The notes beneath the pieces are model-generated. The model was not told the origin of the DNA and made no database searches. It saw nothing but the letters and a program-made list of their open reading frames with translations. DNA of 38,418 nucleotides from Lachnoclostridium sp. UBA5725 (GTDB lineage Bacteria > Bacillota > Clostridia > Lachnospirales > Lachnospiraceae), in assembly GCA_002419585.1 (NCBI GenBank), contig DIGJ01000032.1, positions 1 through 38,418 of the forward strand. The letters are read 5' to 3'. A program made the translations under genes and the position numbers. Numbering within the stretch: position 1 is the stretch's first letter; the number at the start of each line of letters is the position of its first letter. Below, in pieces: positions 8,832 to 17,384 of this stretch.

Positions 8832-8835
8832 AAAA

Positions 8836-9786
8836 TTACCATTCCTTTCCCTGCCAAGAGTTTTTTAAAGTTAACGTTCGATTTATTTCATTCATTACAT
8901 GTTTTTTTTGCATGCTCCAAGTTGGAGCTAATAAAAGCTCTTTCGGACCATCACCAGTAATTCGGTGGATTACAATGTCTGGAGGTAGCTGCTCTAAACA
9001 TTGTATTACGAGATCAACATACTCGTCGAGTGTTAATAGTTTCAACTGGTTTAAATAATCCGCCAGGTCGGTTCCTTTTAGTACATGTAGAAGCTGAAGT
9101 TTGATACCCTGAATCGGAAGTCTTCCGACATAGCGAACCGATTCTAATATATCGGCATTTGTTTCGAACGGAAGTCCTAGTATCAGATGTACAATAATAT
9201 CAATATTACGTTTATTAAGATTCGTAACGGCCTCATCAAATACAGAAAGTGGATAACCACGACGAATAAAATTGGCTGTTTTTTCATGAATTGTCTGAAG
9301 ACCAAGTTCTACCCAGACTGGTTTTATTTGATTTAGGCTTTCTAAGAGATCCAGTACCTCATTGGATAGGCAATCTGGTCTCGTTCCAATGGATAAAGCG
9401 ACAATCGAAGGATGTGAAATTGCCTCTGTAAACAAGTCTCTTAGATATGAGATCGGTGCATACGTATTCGTATAAGATTGGAAATAAGCGATGAATTTAT
9501 TACATACAAGCGACTTTTGGCTTTTTTGTTTGGAAGCACGAATGCCTTCTATGGCTAAATCGATCTGCTCAGTTACAGAAGATGTAAGGGGAGCAGCAAA
9601 GTCACCACTTCCACCGGCACTACAAAAAATACAACCATTGTCGCCTAGTGTGCCATCTCGGTTTGGGCAAGTCATTCCCCCATCCAATGCAACTTTATAG
9701 ACTTTTTCACCATACTGCTGTTTTGCATAGTAATCCAATGAAAAATATCGCTTATCATTCCACATTCTAGCTACATGTTTTTTCAT
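8836..9786 (-). CDS. TIGR01212-type radical SAM protein (YhcC/YtqA-like)
   Basis: A 316-residue radical SAM protein. The N-terminal part has Cys40, Cys52 and Cys55, i.e. the spacing C-x11-C-x2-C typical of this subfamily instead of the usual Cx3Cx2C, in the context MTCPNRDG and GCIFCSAGGSGDF. Later motifs such as ALSIGTRPDCL, VELGLQT and HLILGLPFET also fit the YhcC/YtqA group. These are 4Fe-4S enzymes; the exact reaction of the group is not firmly established. AAGGAG lies four bases before the ATG and overlaps the malic-enzyme stop region, so the three minus-strand genes form one operon. Confidence 0.9.
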   Translation of the reverse strand: MKKHVARMWNDKRYFSLDYYAKQQYGEKVYKVALDGGMTCPNRDGTLGDNGCIFCSAGGSGDFAAPLTSSVTEQIDLAIEGIRASKQKSQKSLVCNKFIAYFQSYTNTYAPISYLRDLFTEAISHPSIVALSIGTRPDCLSNEVLDLLESLNQIKPVWVELGLQTIHEKTANFIRRGYPLSVFDEAVTNLNKRNIDIIVHLILGLPFETNADILESVRYVGRLPIQGIKLQLLHVLKGTDLADYLNQLKLLTLDEYVDLVIQCLEQLPPDIVIHRITGDGPKELLLAPTWSMQKKHVMNEINRTLTLKNSWQGKEW

Positions 9787-9794
9787 GGTTCTCC

Positions 9795-10946
9795 TTACTT
9801 TATATGAGCTTTTACCGCTTCACTCACAACTTTTGCTACTTCTGGGTTAAATGCTTCTGGCAAAATGTTGTCTTCGGTTAAATCTTCTTCTTTTACAAGA
9901 CTTGCAATAGCGAGTGCAGTAGCAAGCTTCATCTCTTGTGTTATCAAAGAGGCACGTCCCTCTAAAGCCCCCTTAAAGATTCCTGGGAAGGCAACTACAT
10001 TGTTAACCTGATTTGGAAAATCAGAACGTCCGGTACCCACTACGCGTGCACCTGCGGCCTTTGCTACATCTGGCATGATTTCGGGTACAGGATTTGCCAT
10101 TGCAAAAATAATAGAATCCTTGTTCATGGAAGCTACCATTTCGGAAGTAACAATATTTGGTGCAGAAACCCCGATAAAGATATCAGCTCCTACTAGAGCA
10201 TCTGCCAGAGTGCCTTGTCTTTCCTTCAAATTTGTATAGGAAAGCATTTCTTGTTGCATCCAATTTAAATCAGGGGTAGATTTCGTTAAAATTCCCACAC
10301 GGTCACAAAGTATGATATGCTTAAAACCATAAGCGAGTAATAATTTTGTAATGGCAATTCCTGCGGAACCTGCTCCATTTACGACAACGTTACAGGATTC
10401 TTTTTCTTTTCCCACGACTTTCAGTGCATTGATAATTCCGGCGAGAACAACAATAGCCGTTCCATGCTGATCATCATGAAAAACAGGAATATTTAAAAGT
10501 GTTTGAAGTCTGGTTTCGATTTCAAAGCAACGTGGTGCTGAAATGTCTTCTAAATTGATTCCGCCAAAAGCTGGAGCTATGTTTACGATTGTTTTAATAA
10601 TTTCTTCGGTATCTTGTGTATCTAAACAAATAGGAAATGCATTTACACCGCCGAACTCTTTAAAAAGAACACATTTTCCTTCCATTACTGGCATAGCGGC
10701 TAGTGGACCAATGTTACCTAGACCAAGCACAGCACTACCATCGGAAATAACAGCAACGGTGTTTGACTTGATGGTATATTTGTAAGCAGCATCACTGTCA
10801 TTTGCAATTACCTTACATGGTTCTGCTACACCAGGAGTATAGGAAAGGGCTAAATCTTCTCTGGTTTTCACCTGACATTTTGGTGTTGTATCTAGCTTTC
10901 CATTCCATTTTTCATGAAGCTCAAGTGCCTTTTCAAATGTTGTCAT
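9795..10946 (-). CDS. NAD(P)-dependent malic enzyme
   Basis: Oxidative decarboxylation of malate to pyruvate and CO2 in the cytoplasm. The 383-residue protein is of the short bacterial type, without a phosphotransacetylase fusion. Visible are SYTPGVAEPC (35-44) with the catalytic Tyr, the metal-binding region NLEDISAPRCFEIE (131-144), the signature FHDDQHGTA (156-164) and the nucleotide-binding GAGSAG (191-196). The frame is open up to 10994, but the promoter's predicted start lies there. The ATG at 10946 has AGGAG ten bases upstream and yields the usual N-terminus MTTFEKALELHEKW. Cofactor preference cannot be read from the sequence. Confidence 0.94.
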   Translation of the reverse strand: MTTFEKALELHEKWNGKLDTTPKCQVKTREDLALSYTPGVAEPCKVIANDSDAAYKYTIKSNTVAVISDGSAVLGLGNIGPLAAMPVMEGKCVLFKEFGGVNAFPICLDTQDTEEIIKTIVNIAPAFGGINLEDISAPRCFEIETRLQTLLNIPVFHDDQHGTAIVVLAGIINALKVVGKEKESCNVVVNGAGSAGIAITKLLLAYGFKHIILCDRVGILTKSTPDLNWMQQEMLSYTNLKERQGTLADALVGADIFIGVSAPNIVTSEMVASMNKDSIIFAMANPVPEIMPDVAKAAGARVVGTGRSDFPNQVNNVVAFPGIFKGALEGRASLITQEMKLATALAIASLVKEEDLTEDNILPEAFNPEVAKVVSEAVKAHIK

Positions 10947-10999
10947 TTTTTGCATTCTCCTATCTTTTTTATCATCGTTTTTATTGGACATCATTGTTA

Positions 11000-11028
11000 A
11001 TCATAACATTATGAAATATGTAAATCAA
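11000..11028 (-). promoter_or_regulatory. Promoter of the malic enzyme operon
   Basis: On the minus strand, TTGATT (11028-11023), a 17-base spacer and TATGAT (11005-11000) form a good sigma-A promoter. The predicted start is near 10993, leaving a leader of about 47 bases with the AGGAG site for the ATG at 10946. It is divergent from the rho promoter, with only 11 bases between the two -35 boxes. Confidence 0.65.
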
Positions 11029-11039
11029 GGAAAAAAACG

Positions 11040-11067
11040 TTGCATTTTGCTTTGTTCCGTGTATAAT
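11040..11067 (+). promoter_or_regulatory. Promoter of rho
   Basis: TTGCAT (11040-11045), a 16-base spacer and a perfect TATAAT (11062-11067). The predicted start near 11074 gives an untranslated leader of about 78 bases before the rho ATG at 11152. Confidence 0.65.
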
Positions 11068-11110
11068 TAAACCTATCAGAAAATTTTTCGAAAATACTTG
11101 TCAGATATTC

Positions 11111-11128
11111 TTTTGCAGATCTGCAAAA
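11111..11128 (+). promoter_or_regulatory. 18-base perfect palindrome in the rho leader
   Basis: TTTTGCAGATCTGCAAAA is a perfect 18-base palindrome about 40 bases after the predicted rho transcription start and 23 bases before the start codon. It could be a DNA operator or, with a small loop, an RNA hairpin. Rho genes in several bacteria are autoregulated in the leader, which makes a regulatory role possible but not shown. Confidence 0.4.
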
Positions 11129-11151
11129 CGAATCCAAATAAAGGAGAACAT

Positions 11152-12507
11152 ATGAGTAGTAATTACGAAACCCTGTCTTTGACAGAGCTAAAGGTAATTG
11201 CCAAAGAAAAAGGAGTAAAGAATATTTCTATGCTTAGAAAGCAGGAATTAATTGAAGAACTCCAAGGCATAGCAGAAAAATCAGTTAAAAAAGAGGAATT
11301 AGTAAAAAACACCCAGGAATTGGCTCCGAAAAAGGATGTTAAAGAAAAAGAAACATCTACGGATATCGAGCAACTAGATAGTGGAGAAGTAAAGGAAGGA
11401 ATTCTAGAAGTACTCCCAGATGGCTATGGTTTTATACGTTGTGATAATTATTTGCCTGGAGAAAATGATGTGTATGTTTCACCTGCTCAAATTCGCCGAT
11501 TCAATTTAAAAACGGGGGATATTGTAGTTGGAAATATTCGAGTAAAAAGTCAAAATGAAAAATTTAGTGCATTACTTTTTGTGAAAAGTGTAAATGGATT
11601 TCATCCAGCAGAGGCACAAAAACGTAAAAAGTTTGAAGAATTAACTCCAATTTTTCCCAATAGTCGTATTCATCTTGAGACACCAGGATGCAGTGTAGGC
11701 ATGCGTATGATGGACTTAGTCTCACCAATTGGTAAAGGGCAGCGAGGTATGATTGTATCTCCACCAAAAGCTGGTAAGACAACTCTTTTAAAACAGGTAG
11801 CGAAGGCAATCACAAGGAATCATCCTGATATGAATCTTATCATTTTGTTAATCGATGAACGACCAGAAGAAGTTACCGATATCAAAGAATCCATTGAAGG
11901 AAAAAATGTAGAAGTTATTTATTCAACCTTTGATGAATTACCAGAAAATCATAAACGTGTATCCGAAATGGTAATTGAACGTGCCAGACGTTTAGTGGAA
12001 CATAAAAAGGATGTCGTTATTTTATTAGATAGTATTACAAGACTCGCCAGAGCATATAACCTAACGGTGCAGGCAAGTGGAAGAACCTTATCCGGTGGTC
12101 TTGATCCAGCAGCTCTACATATGCCAAAGAAATTCTTTGGTGCAGCACGAAATATGAGAGAGGGCGGAAGCTTGACGATACTGGCAACTGCTTTGGTTGA
12201 AACAGGAAGTCGTATGGATGATGTTGTATTTGAAGAATTCAAAGGTACCGGTAATATGGAGTTGGTGCTCGATCGTAGCCTTTCTGAAAAACGAATTTTT
12301 CCAGCGATTGATTTGATGAAGTCTAGTACCCGTAGAGATGATTTGCTTCTAAATCAAGAGGAATCAGAAGCAAACTTGCTGATTCATAAGGCACTTAGTG
12401 GTTTACGTTCCGAAGAAGCATTGGAGCGAATCATTGATATGTATGTAAAAACGAAGAACAACGACGAATTTATACAAATGATACGTAAAGTAAAGATTAT
12501 TGGCTAA
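11152..12507 (+). CDS. rho: Transcription termination factor Rho
   Basis: Hexameric RNA-dependent helicase that terminates transcription. The 451-residue protein has an N-terminal Rho_N helix bundle (LTELKVIAKEKGVKNISM, 10-27), a short Lys/Glu-rich linker (about 42-75), a cold-shock-type RNA-binding domain (about 80-150, with GYGFIR and DVYVSPAQIRRF), Walker A PPKAGKT (204-210), and downstream the Walker B region VVILLDSITRLARAYN and the Q/R loops of the ATPase. The frame opens at 11098, but the ATG at 11152 has AAGGAG five bases upstream and gives a standard N-terminus. The insertion-type linker is short compared with actinobacterial Rho. Confidence 0.96.
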   Translation: MSSNYETLSLTELKVIAKEKGVKNISMLRKQELIEELQGIAEKSVKKEELVKNTQELAPKKDVKEKETSTDIEQLDSGEVKEGILEVLPDGYGFIRCDNYLPGENDVYVSPAQIRRFNLKTGDIVVGNIRVKSQNEKFSALLFVKSVNGFHPAEAQKRKKFEELTPIFPNSRIHLETPGCSVGMRMMDLVSPIGKGQRGMIVSPPKAGKTTLLKQVAKAITRNHPDMNLIILLIDERPEEVTDIKESIEGKNVEVIYSTFDELPENHKRVSEMVIERARRLVEHKKDVVILLDSITRLARAYNLTVQASGRTLSGGLDPAALHMPKKFFGAARNMREGGSLTILATALVETGSRMDDVVFEEFKGTGNMELVLDRSLSEKRIFPAIDLMKSSTRRDDLLLNQEESEANLLIHKALSGLRSEEALERIIDMYVKTKNNDEFIQMIRKVKIIG

Positions 12508-12512
12508 TATGC

Positions 12513-12541
12513 TTGCTTTTTATGGAAATGTGTGGTATAGT
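12513..12541 (+). promoter_or_regulatory. Promoter of rpmE
   Basis: TTGCTT (12513-12518), a 17-base spacer and TATAGT (12536-12541) start just after the rho stop codon. The predicted transcription start near 12548 leaves a structured leader of about 64 bases before the L31 ATG. Confidence 0.65.
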
Positions 12542-12550
12542 AAAAAAGCT

Positions 12551-12592
12551 GTTTATACAGATAAACGACACAATCGGTTGGGACCGATAAAC
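12551..12592 (+). promoter_or_regulatory. Structured rpmE leader, candidate L31 autoregulatory RNA
   Basis: The leader holds two hairpins: GTTTAT-ACAG-ATAAAC at 12551-12566 and ATCGGT-TGGG-ACCGAT at 12573-12588. A second copy of ATAAAC at 12587-12592 can replace the first as partner of GTTTAT, so two mutually exclusive folds are possible close to the ribosome site (GAGGTG, 12600-12605). Leader RNAs upstream of L31 genes have been predicted in several phyla including Firmicutes. Membership of one of those families is inferred from position, not from a covariance match. Confidence 0.45.
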
Positions 12593-12611
12593 TATCAGTG
12601 AGGTGAAAAAT

Positions 12612-12824
12612 ATGAAACAAGGAATACATCCAGATTATTATCAAGCAAAAGTTACTTGCAACTGCGGTAACGAATTTGTAACAGGATCTACAAACAAAGA
12701 AATCCATACAGAAATCTGTTCAAAGTGTCATTCATTCTACACAGGACAACAAAAAGCTGCTAAGGCTCGTGGTGCTATTGACAAGTTCAATCGTAGATAT
12801 GGTATGAAACAGGACAACGAATAA
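12612..12824 (+). CDS. rpmE: 50S ribosomal protein L31, zinc-binding type
   Basis: Large-subunit protein that helps bridge the two ribosomal subunits. The 70-residue form MKQGIHPDYYQAKVTC is standard. Cys16, Cys18, Cys36 and Cys39 form the zinc site, so this is the C+ paralogue and not the zinc-free one made under zinc starvation. The frame opens three codons earlier with GTG at 12603, but GAGGTG at 12600-12605 is the ribosome site for the ATG at 12612. It has its own promoter and is followed by an intrinsic terminator. Confidence 0.96.
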   Translation: MKQGIHPDYYQAKVTCNCGNEFVTGSTNKEIHTEICSKCHSFYTGQQKAAKARGAIDKFNRRYGMKQDNE

Positions 12825-12833
12825 GATGAATTT

Positions 12834-12866
12834 AGGTTGAGGTTGTGATTAATCTCAACCTTTTTC
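12834..12866 (+). terminator. Intrinsic terminator after rpmE
   Basis: AGGTTGAG (12834-12841) pairs perfectly with CTCAACCT (12854-12861), loop of 12 bases, followed by TTTT and more T-rich bases. The next gene starts only about 26 bases later without an obvious promoter, so termination may be partial. Confidence 0.75.
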
Positions 12867-12891
12867 TTCATTATATAGAAGGGGGCATACT

Positions 12892-14046
12892 ATGAAATCT
12901 TCAGGAATTGGGGGACAGGCAGTCATCGAGGGAGTTATGATGAAAAACCAAGATGTCTATGCCATTGCAGTTCGTAAACCAGATAAAAAAATCGAAGTAA
13001 AAAACGAAGAATATAAAAGTATTCAAAAAAAATATCCAATGTTAAAACTTCCAATTATTCGAGGTATGGTCTCTTTTGCAGAATCAATGGTCATTGGAAT
13101 GAAAACATTAACATATTCTGCAAGCTTTTATGAGGAAGAGGAAGTAAAACCTACGAAGATGGAAGAAACATTGGGTAAGGTTTTTAAAGGAAAGACAGAG
13201 TCGATTGTGATGGGTGCAACGATTGTATTTTCTATTATCTTAGCAGTTGCTATTTTTATGATTACTCCTTTCTTTATTGCAGAAGTTTTTAAAAAAATAG
13301 TTTCAAACACCACAGTTCTTGCTTTGATTGAAGGACTCATTCGTATCACAATTTTTATTGCGTATGTAGTTGCAATATCTTTTATGAACGACATAAAGAG
13401 AGTATTTATGTATCATGGTGCCGAACACAAAACGATTAACTGTATCGAAAATGGCTTGCCTTTAACGGTTAAAAATGTAAGAAAGCAATCAAAGGCTCAT
13501 AAACGTTGTGGCACAAGTTTCTTATTTATCGTTATGTTTGTAAGTATTATTTTCTTTTTGTTTATTCGTGTAGACAATATATGGCTTAGAATGGTATTTC
13601 GCATTTTGTTAGTACCAGTAATTGCAGGAGTATCTTATGAATTTATCCGCTTGGCAGGAAACAGTGAATCAAAGGTAGTAGATCTTTTAAGTAAACCAGG
13701 ATTATGGTTGCAGGCTTTAACGACAAGAGAGCCAGATGATTCGATGATCGAGGTTGCAATTGCATCGGTAGAAGCAGTCTTTGACTGGAAGAAGTATCAA
13801 GAAGAAGCAAAGAATGAAAAAACGTTCGAAAAGAATGCCAAAGAAGAAGAAAAAAAAGTAGTTGCCATTCAGGCAGACTCGGAAACAGCAGCAACGAAAG
13901 AAGTTAAGATTACAGCAAAAGAACGGGCGAAAGCAATCGAGCCTTATCATATAGTACCAGGTGTTTTAGATGAAGATGAAGAAGATGAAATACTTAGTGC
14001 CCTTGATAAATACTTCGTTTTTGAAGAAGAGAAAAAGGAACCATGA
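12892..14046 (+). CDS. DUF1385 (YqhQ-like) membrane protein
   Basis: A 384-residue integral membrane protein of the DUF1385 family; the function is not firmly known. Four hydrophobic segments are visible at about 104-130, 141-165, 208-226 and 232-252. The strongly conserved polar block HGAEHKTINC (175-184) and KRCGTSF (204-210) lies between the second and third, and its His, Glu and Cys residues look like a metal or active site. A charged tail from about 290 on (mixed Lys/Glu, ending in an acidic stretch) is cytoplasmic. It overlaps prmC by four bases (ATGA), which points to coupled translation with the translation-termination genes. Confidence 0.9.
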   Translation: MKSSGIGGQAVIEGVMMKNQDVYAIAVRKPDKKIEVKNEEYKSIQKKYPMLKLPIIRGMVSFAESMVIGMKTLTYSASFYEEEEVKPTKMEETLGKVFKGKTESIVMGATIVFSIILAVAIFMITPFFIAEVFKKIVSNTTVLALIEGLIRITIFIAYVVAISFMNDIKRVFMYHGAEHKTINCIENGLPLTVKNVRKQSKAHKRCGTSFLFIVMFVSIIFFLFIRVDNIWLRMVFRILLVPVIAGVSYEFIRLAGNSESKVVDLLSKPGLWLQALTTREPDDSMIEVAIASVEAVFDWKKYQEEAKNEKTFEKNAKEEEKKVVAIQADSETAATKEVKITAKERAKAIEPYHIVPGVLDEDEEDEILSALDKYFVFEEEKKEP

Positions 14047-14870
14047 TGAATATGGAACAACTACTTCAGGCTGGGGAGAAAGTGCTTTCCCAGTCTGAAA
14101 TCACGGAATCAAAAATAGATGCTTGGTATCTCATGGAGTATTATTTCCATTTGAATCGGGTGTCTTTTTGGGTTAATAAATCTAAATTGGTTAAAAAGGA
14201 GCAGGAGAAAGAATATCTTGCATTGATTAAACGAAGAAGTGAACACATCCCACTTCAATATATCACAGGTGAACAAGAATTTATGGGATTGTCATTTAAA
14301 GTAAATGAACATGTTTTAATCCCTAGACAAGATACAGAGTGTCTGGTTGAAAAAGTGTTATCATTATGTAAAGATAAAAGAGTATTGGATATGTGTACCG
14401 GTTCTGGCTGTATTGCAATTAGTCTTCAAAAATTGGGACAGGCAAGCAAAACCTGTGGAGTAGACATATCAGAAAAGGCATTAGCGGTTGCAAAAGAAAA
14501 TGCGAAAGGGAACGAAGCCAATGTAGAATGGATACAAAGTGATTTGTTTGAGTCAGTTTCTGAAAAATATGATATAATTGTATCAAATCCTCCCTATATA
14601 GAGAGTGAAGAAGTAAGGAATCTTATGCCAGAGGTGCGGATTCATGAACCTAGGATAGCGCTTGATGGAAAAGAAGATGGATTATTTTTTTATCGATCCA
14701 TTGTTGGAGTGGCAAAAGATTATCTTTTGGAAGATGGATGGTTATTTTTTGAAATTGGATATAATCAAGGTGAATCAGTAAAACAATTATTAGCAAATGC
14801 TAATTTTAAAGAAATAGAAGTAATAAAAGATTTAAGCGGTCTAGACCGAGTAGTTTTTGGTAAATGTTAA
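14043..14870 (+). CDS. prmC: Peptide chain release factor glutamine methyltransferase PrmC
   Basis: Methylates the glutamine of the GGQ motif of release factors, here most directly RF1 encoded next door. The 275-residue protein has a helical N-terminal domain, the SAM-binding motif VLDMCTGSGCIAIS (114-127) and the catalytic NPPY (182-185) in IIVSNPPYIESEE. Both ATG at 14043 and ATG at 14046 are possible starts; AAGGA at 14036-14040 suits 14046 slightly better in spacing, changing only one residue. It overlaps the DUF1385 stop and lies 19 bases before prfA. Confidence 0.96.
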   Translation: MMNMEQLLQAGEKVLSQSEITESKIDAWYLMEYYFHLNRVSFWVNKSKLVKKEQEKEYLALIKRRSEHIPLQYITGEQEFMGLSFKVNEHVLIPRQDTECLVEKVLSLCKDKRVLDMCTGSGCIAISLQKLGQASKTCGVDISEKALAVAKENAKGNEANVEWIQSDLFESVSEKYDIIVSNPPYIESEEVRNLMPEVRIHEPRIALDGKEDGLFFYRSIVGVAKDYLLEDGWLFFEIGYNQGESVKQLLANANFKEIEVIKDLSGLDRVVFGKC

Positions 14871-14889
14871 AGGATAACGGAGGACAACT

Positions 14890-15966
14890 ATGTTTGATAT
14901 GTTAGAAGATATAGTCATTCGGTTTGAGGAAATTCTCAATGAGCTTCAAGAACCGAGTTGCATTAATAATCAGGATCGATTTCGTAAGCTCATGAAAGAG
15001 CAGACGGATTTGAGTCCAATTGTTGAAAAGTATAAAGAATATAAGGCGGCGAAAACAGGAATCGAAGATAGCCTTGCTATTTTGGAGGAAGAAAGCGATG
15101 AAGAAATGCGTGAGCTTGCCAAAGAAGAATTAAATGAATGTAAGTCCAATTTAGTACAAATTGAAACGGATTTGAAAATTTTATTGCTGCCAAAAGACCC
15201 GAATGATGAGAAAAACGTTATTGTCGAAATACGCGGAGGAGCAGGTGGAGATGAGGCGGCGCTATTTGCAGCCGAGTTGTTCCGTATGTATTCTAGATAT
15301 GCAGAACGAAATCGTTGGAAGGTAGATATGATGAATCTCAACGAAAATGGTATTGGCGGATTTAAAGAAGTAGTATTTATGATAGCTGGAAATGGCTCCT
15401 ATTCTAAGCTAAAATATGAAAGCGGTGTGCACCGAGTACAGCGTATTCCAGTCACAGAATCAGGTGGACGTATTCATACATCAACAGCAACGGTTGCAAT
15501 CATGCCAGAAGCGGAAGAAGTGGATGTACAGCTTGATATGAATGATTGTAAGTTTGATGTGTTCCGTGCCTCTGGAAATGGTGGACAGTGTGTAAATACA
15601 ACGGACTCAGCCGTTCGATTGACTCATATCCCAACGGGTATTGTAATTTCTTGTCAGGATGAAAAATCACAGCTTAAAAATAAAGACAAAGCACTTAAGA
15701 TTCTTCGTTCGAAGTTGTTTGAATTAGAACAACAAAAAGCACATGATGCAGAAGCGGAAGCTAGAAAAAGTCAGGTAGGAACGGGAGATCGTTCTGAAAA
15801 GATTCGTACCTATAACTTCCCACAAGGAAGAGTGACGGATCACCGTATTAAATTTACATCTCATCGTTTAGAAGATATCTTAGATGGGGATATAACGGAA
15901 GTAATTGATAGTTTAACTGCGGCCGATCAGGCAGCAAAACTTAGCAATATGCAAAATAATGACTAG
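14890..15966 (+). CDS. prfA: Peptide chain release factor 1
   Basis: Recognises UAA and UAG and triggers peptide release. The 358-residue length is standard. The release loop GGQ is at 231-233 in SGNGGQCVNTT; Gln233 is the PrmC target. The codon-recognition tripeptide corresponding to E. coli PAT reads PVT here (187-189), in RIPVTESGGRIHTS, a variant within the tolerance of RF1 families. CGGAGG lies six bases before the ATG. It sits in a run with prmC upstream and ktrB 26 bases downstream. Confidence 0.97.
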   Translation: MFDMLEDIVIRFEEILNELQEPSCINNQDRFRKLMKEQTDLSPIVEKYKEYKAAKTGIEDSLAILEEESDEEMRELAKEELNECKSNLVQIETDLKILLLPKDPNDEKNVIVEIRGGAGGDEAALFAAELFRMYSRYAERNRWKVDMMNLNENGIGGFKEVVFMIAGNGSYSKLKYESGVHRVQRIPVTESGGRIHTSTATVAIMPEAEEVDVQLDMNDCKFDVFRASGNGGQCVNTTDSAVRLTHIPTGIVISCQDEKSQLKNKDKALKILRSKLFELEQQKAHDAEAEARKSQVGTGDRSEKIRTYNFPQGRVTDHRIKFTSHRLEDILDGDITEVIDSLTAADQAAKLSNMQNND

Positions 15967-15992
15967 GGTATATCAGGAGGCGTAAGATAGGT

Positions 15993-17369
15993 ATGTTTCG
16001 TTTCGTAAAGAGGACACTGACTACAACGCAGATTATAGCAGCAGGATTCCTCATAGCAATTATCATTGGTACTTTTTTACTTTGTTTACCAATATCTTCC
16101 CAAACAAGAACATGGACACCAGTTATTGATGCAATGTTTATGGCAACAACTTCCCTGTGTGTTACTGGATTGGTAACAGTCACTACAGTGGAATATTGGA
16201 GCTTATTTGGTCAGGTAGTTATCTTGTTTTTGATTCAGTTTGGTGGTCTTGGTGTTGTTACCTTTACAACTACGATGTTACTTGTTTTACGCAAAAGAAT
16301 AACATTAAAGGAACGTATTTTAATCCAGGATGCATACAACTTAGATACCTTGCGAGGCTTAGTACGTCTTACAAAGAGAATATTAAAGGCTACGCTTATT
16401 GTTGAAGGGATAGGCGCTGCTTTTTTAGCAATTCAATTTATACAAGATTATGGATTCTTTTCTGGAATATGGAAATCAATTTTTATCTCCGTATCTGCAA
16501 TGTGCAATGCTGGTATTGATTTAATTGGTGCATATAGTCTGATGCCATATCAAGGGAATGTTTTAATCAACTTTACAATCATGACGCTTATCGTTCTTGG
16601 TGGTATCGGCTTCCCTGTTTGGTGGGATGTGGTGGGACAGGTAAAAGAGCTTCGACAGAAAAAGTTTAAAAGTTCCCCTAGAAAGTTTTTTTCAAAGTTA
16701 ACACTCCATACAAAAATAGTAATTACCGTGACATTTATATTAATATTTGGTGGTATGATTCTTATTTTTCTGCTTGAGTATACCAATCCAAATACGATCG
16801 GTAAGATGCCTTTGTGGGAAAAACTAATGGCATCCCTTTTTCAATCGGTAACAACAAGAACTGCTGGATTTTTAACAATTCCACAAGAATGCTTAAAAGA
16901 TACTTCTGCATTTCTTTCCATCATCTTAATGTTTATTGGTGGTTCGCCATCTGGTACTGCCGGCGGTGTAAAAACGGTGACAATAGCAATGATGATTCTT
17001 TCAGCTTATTGCATTATGAAAGGAAAAGAAGATACTGAAGTATTTCATCGTAAGATACCAAGTACTATAGTAAGAAAGGGTCTTGCTGTTGTTATGGTTA
17101 GTTTGGGAGTTTTAATTTCTTCAACCATATTACTTTCCATAACTGAGAAGGCACCATTTTTAGATGTCTTTTTTGAAACCACCTCTGCACTTGCCACTGT
17201 TGGTTTGTCACGTGGCCTAACTGGTAACTTAACTTTTCTAGGTAAAGTCATCATTATAACCACAATGTATATTGGACGTATCGGCCCAATTTCACTTGCA
17301 CTATTTTTTAATTCAAGTAAAAAAACAACACACAGAGGCCTGCCAGAAGGTAAAATAATGGTAGGATAG
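15993..17369 (+). CDS. ktrB: Potassium uptake channel subunit KtrB/TrkH type
   Basis: Ion-conducting subunit of a K+ uptake system of the TrkH/KtrB superfamily, in the cell membrane. The 458-residue protein has four M1-P-M2 repeats, each with a filter glycine: TSLCVTGL (53-60), SVSAMCNAGIDL, SVTTRTAGF and TTSALATVGLSRG. The length fits KtrB better than the longer TrkH. AGGAGG lies about 12 bases before the ATG. ktrA follows after 15 bases, making a complete two-gene system whose gating subunit binds nucleotides. Confidence 0.93.
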   Translation: MFRFVKRTLTTTQIIAAGFLIAIIIGTFLLCLPISSQTRTWTPVIDAMFMATTSLCVTGLVTVTTVEYWSLFGQVVILFLIQFGGLGVVTFTTTMLLVLRKRITLKERILIQDAYNLDTLRGLVRLTKRILKATLIVEGIGAAFLAIQFIQDYGFFSGIWKSIFISVSAMCNAGIDLIGAYSLMPYQGNVLINFTIMTLIVLGGIGFPVWWDVVGQVKELRQKKFKSSPRKFFSKLTLHTKIVITVTFILIFGGMILIFLLEYTNPNTIGKMPLWEKLMASLFQSVTTRTAGFLTIPQECLKDTSAFLSIILMFIGGSPSGTAGGVKTVTIAMMILSAYCIMKGKEDTEVFHRKIPSTIVRKGLAVVMVSLGVLISSTILLSITEKAPFLDVFFETTSALATVGLSRGLTGNLTFLGKVIIITTMYIGRIGPISLALFFNSSKKTTHRGLPEGKIMVG

Positions 17370-17384
17370 AAAAGAGGATATGAA

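Noticed and set aside
12867..12891. Separate promoter for the DUF1385 gene
   Set aside because: A TATATA box exists at 12872-12877, but the -35 is poor and the start would fall into the ribosome site; read-through from rpmE is simpler.
14970..15341. 123-codon minus-strand frame inside prfA
   Set aside because: It is a shadow of RF1: rich in Ser with low-complexity stretches, and without a ribosome site or domain.
15448..15456. PVT instead of PAT in RF1 as a sign of altered stop-codon reading
   Set aside because: The tripeptide varies naturally among Gram-positive RF1 proteins, and all surrounding motifs are intact.
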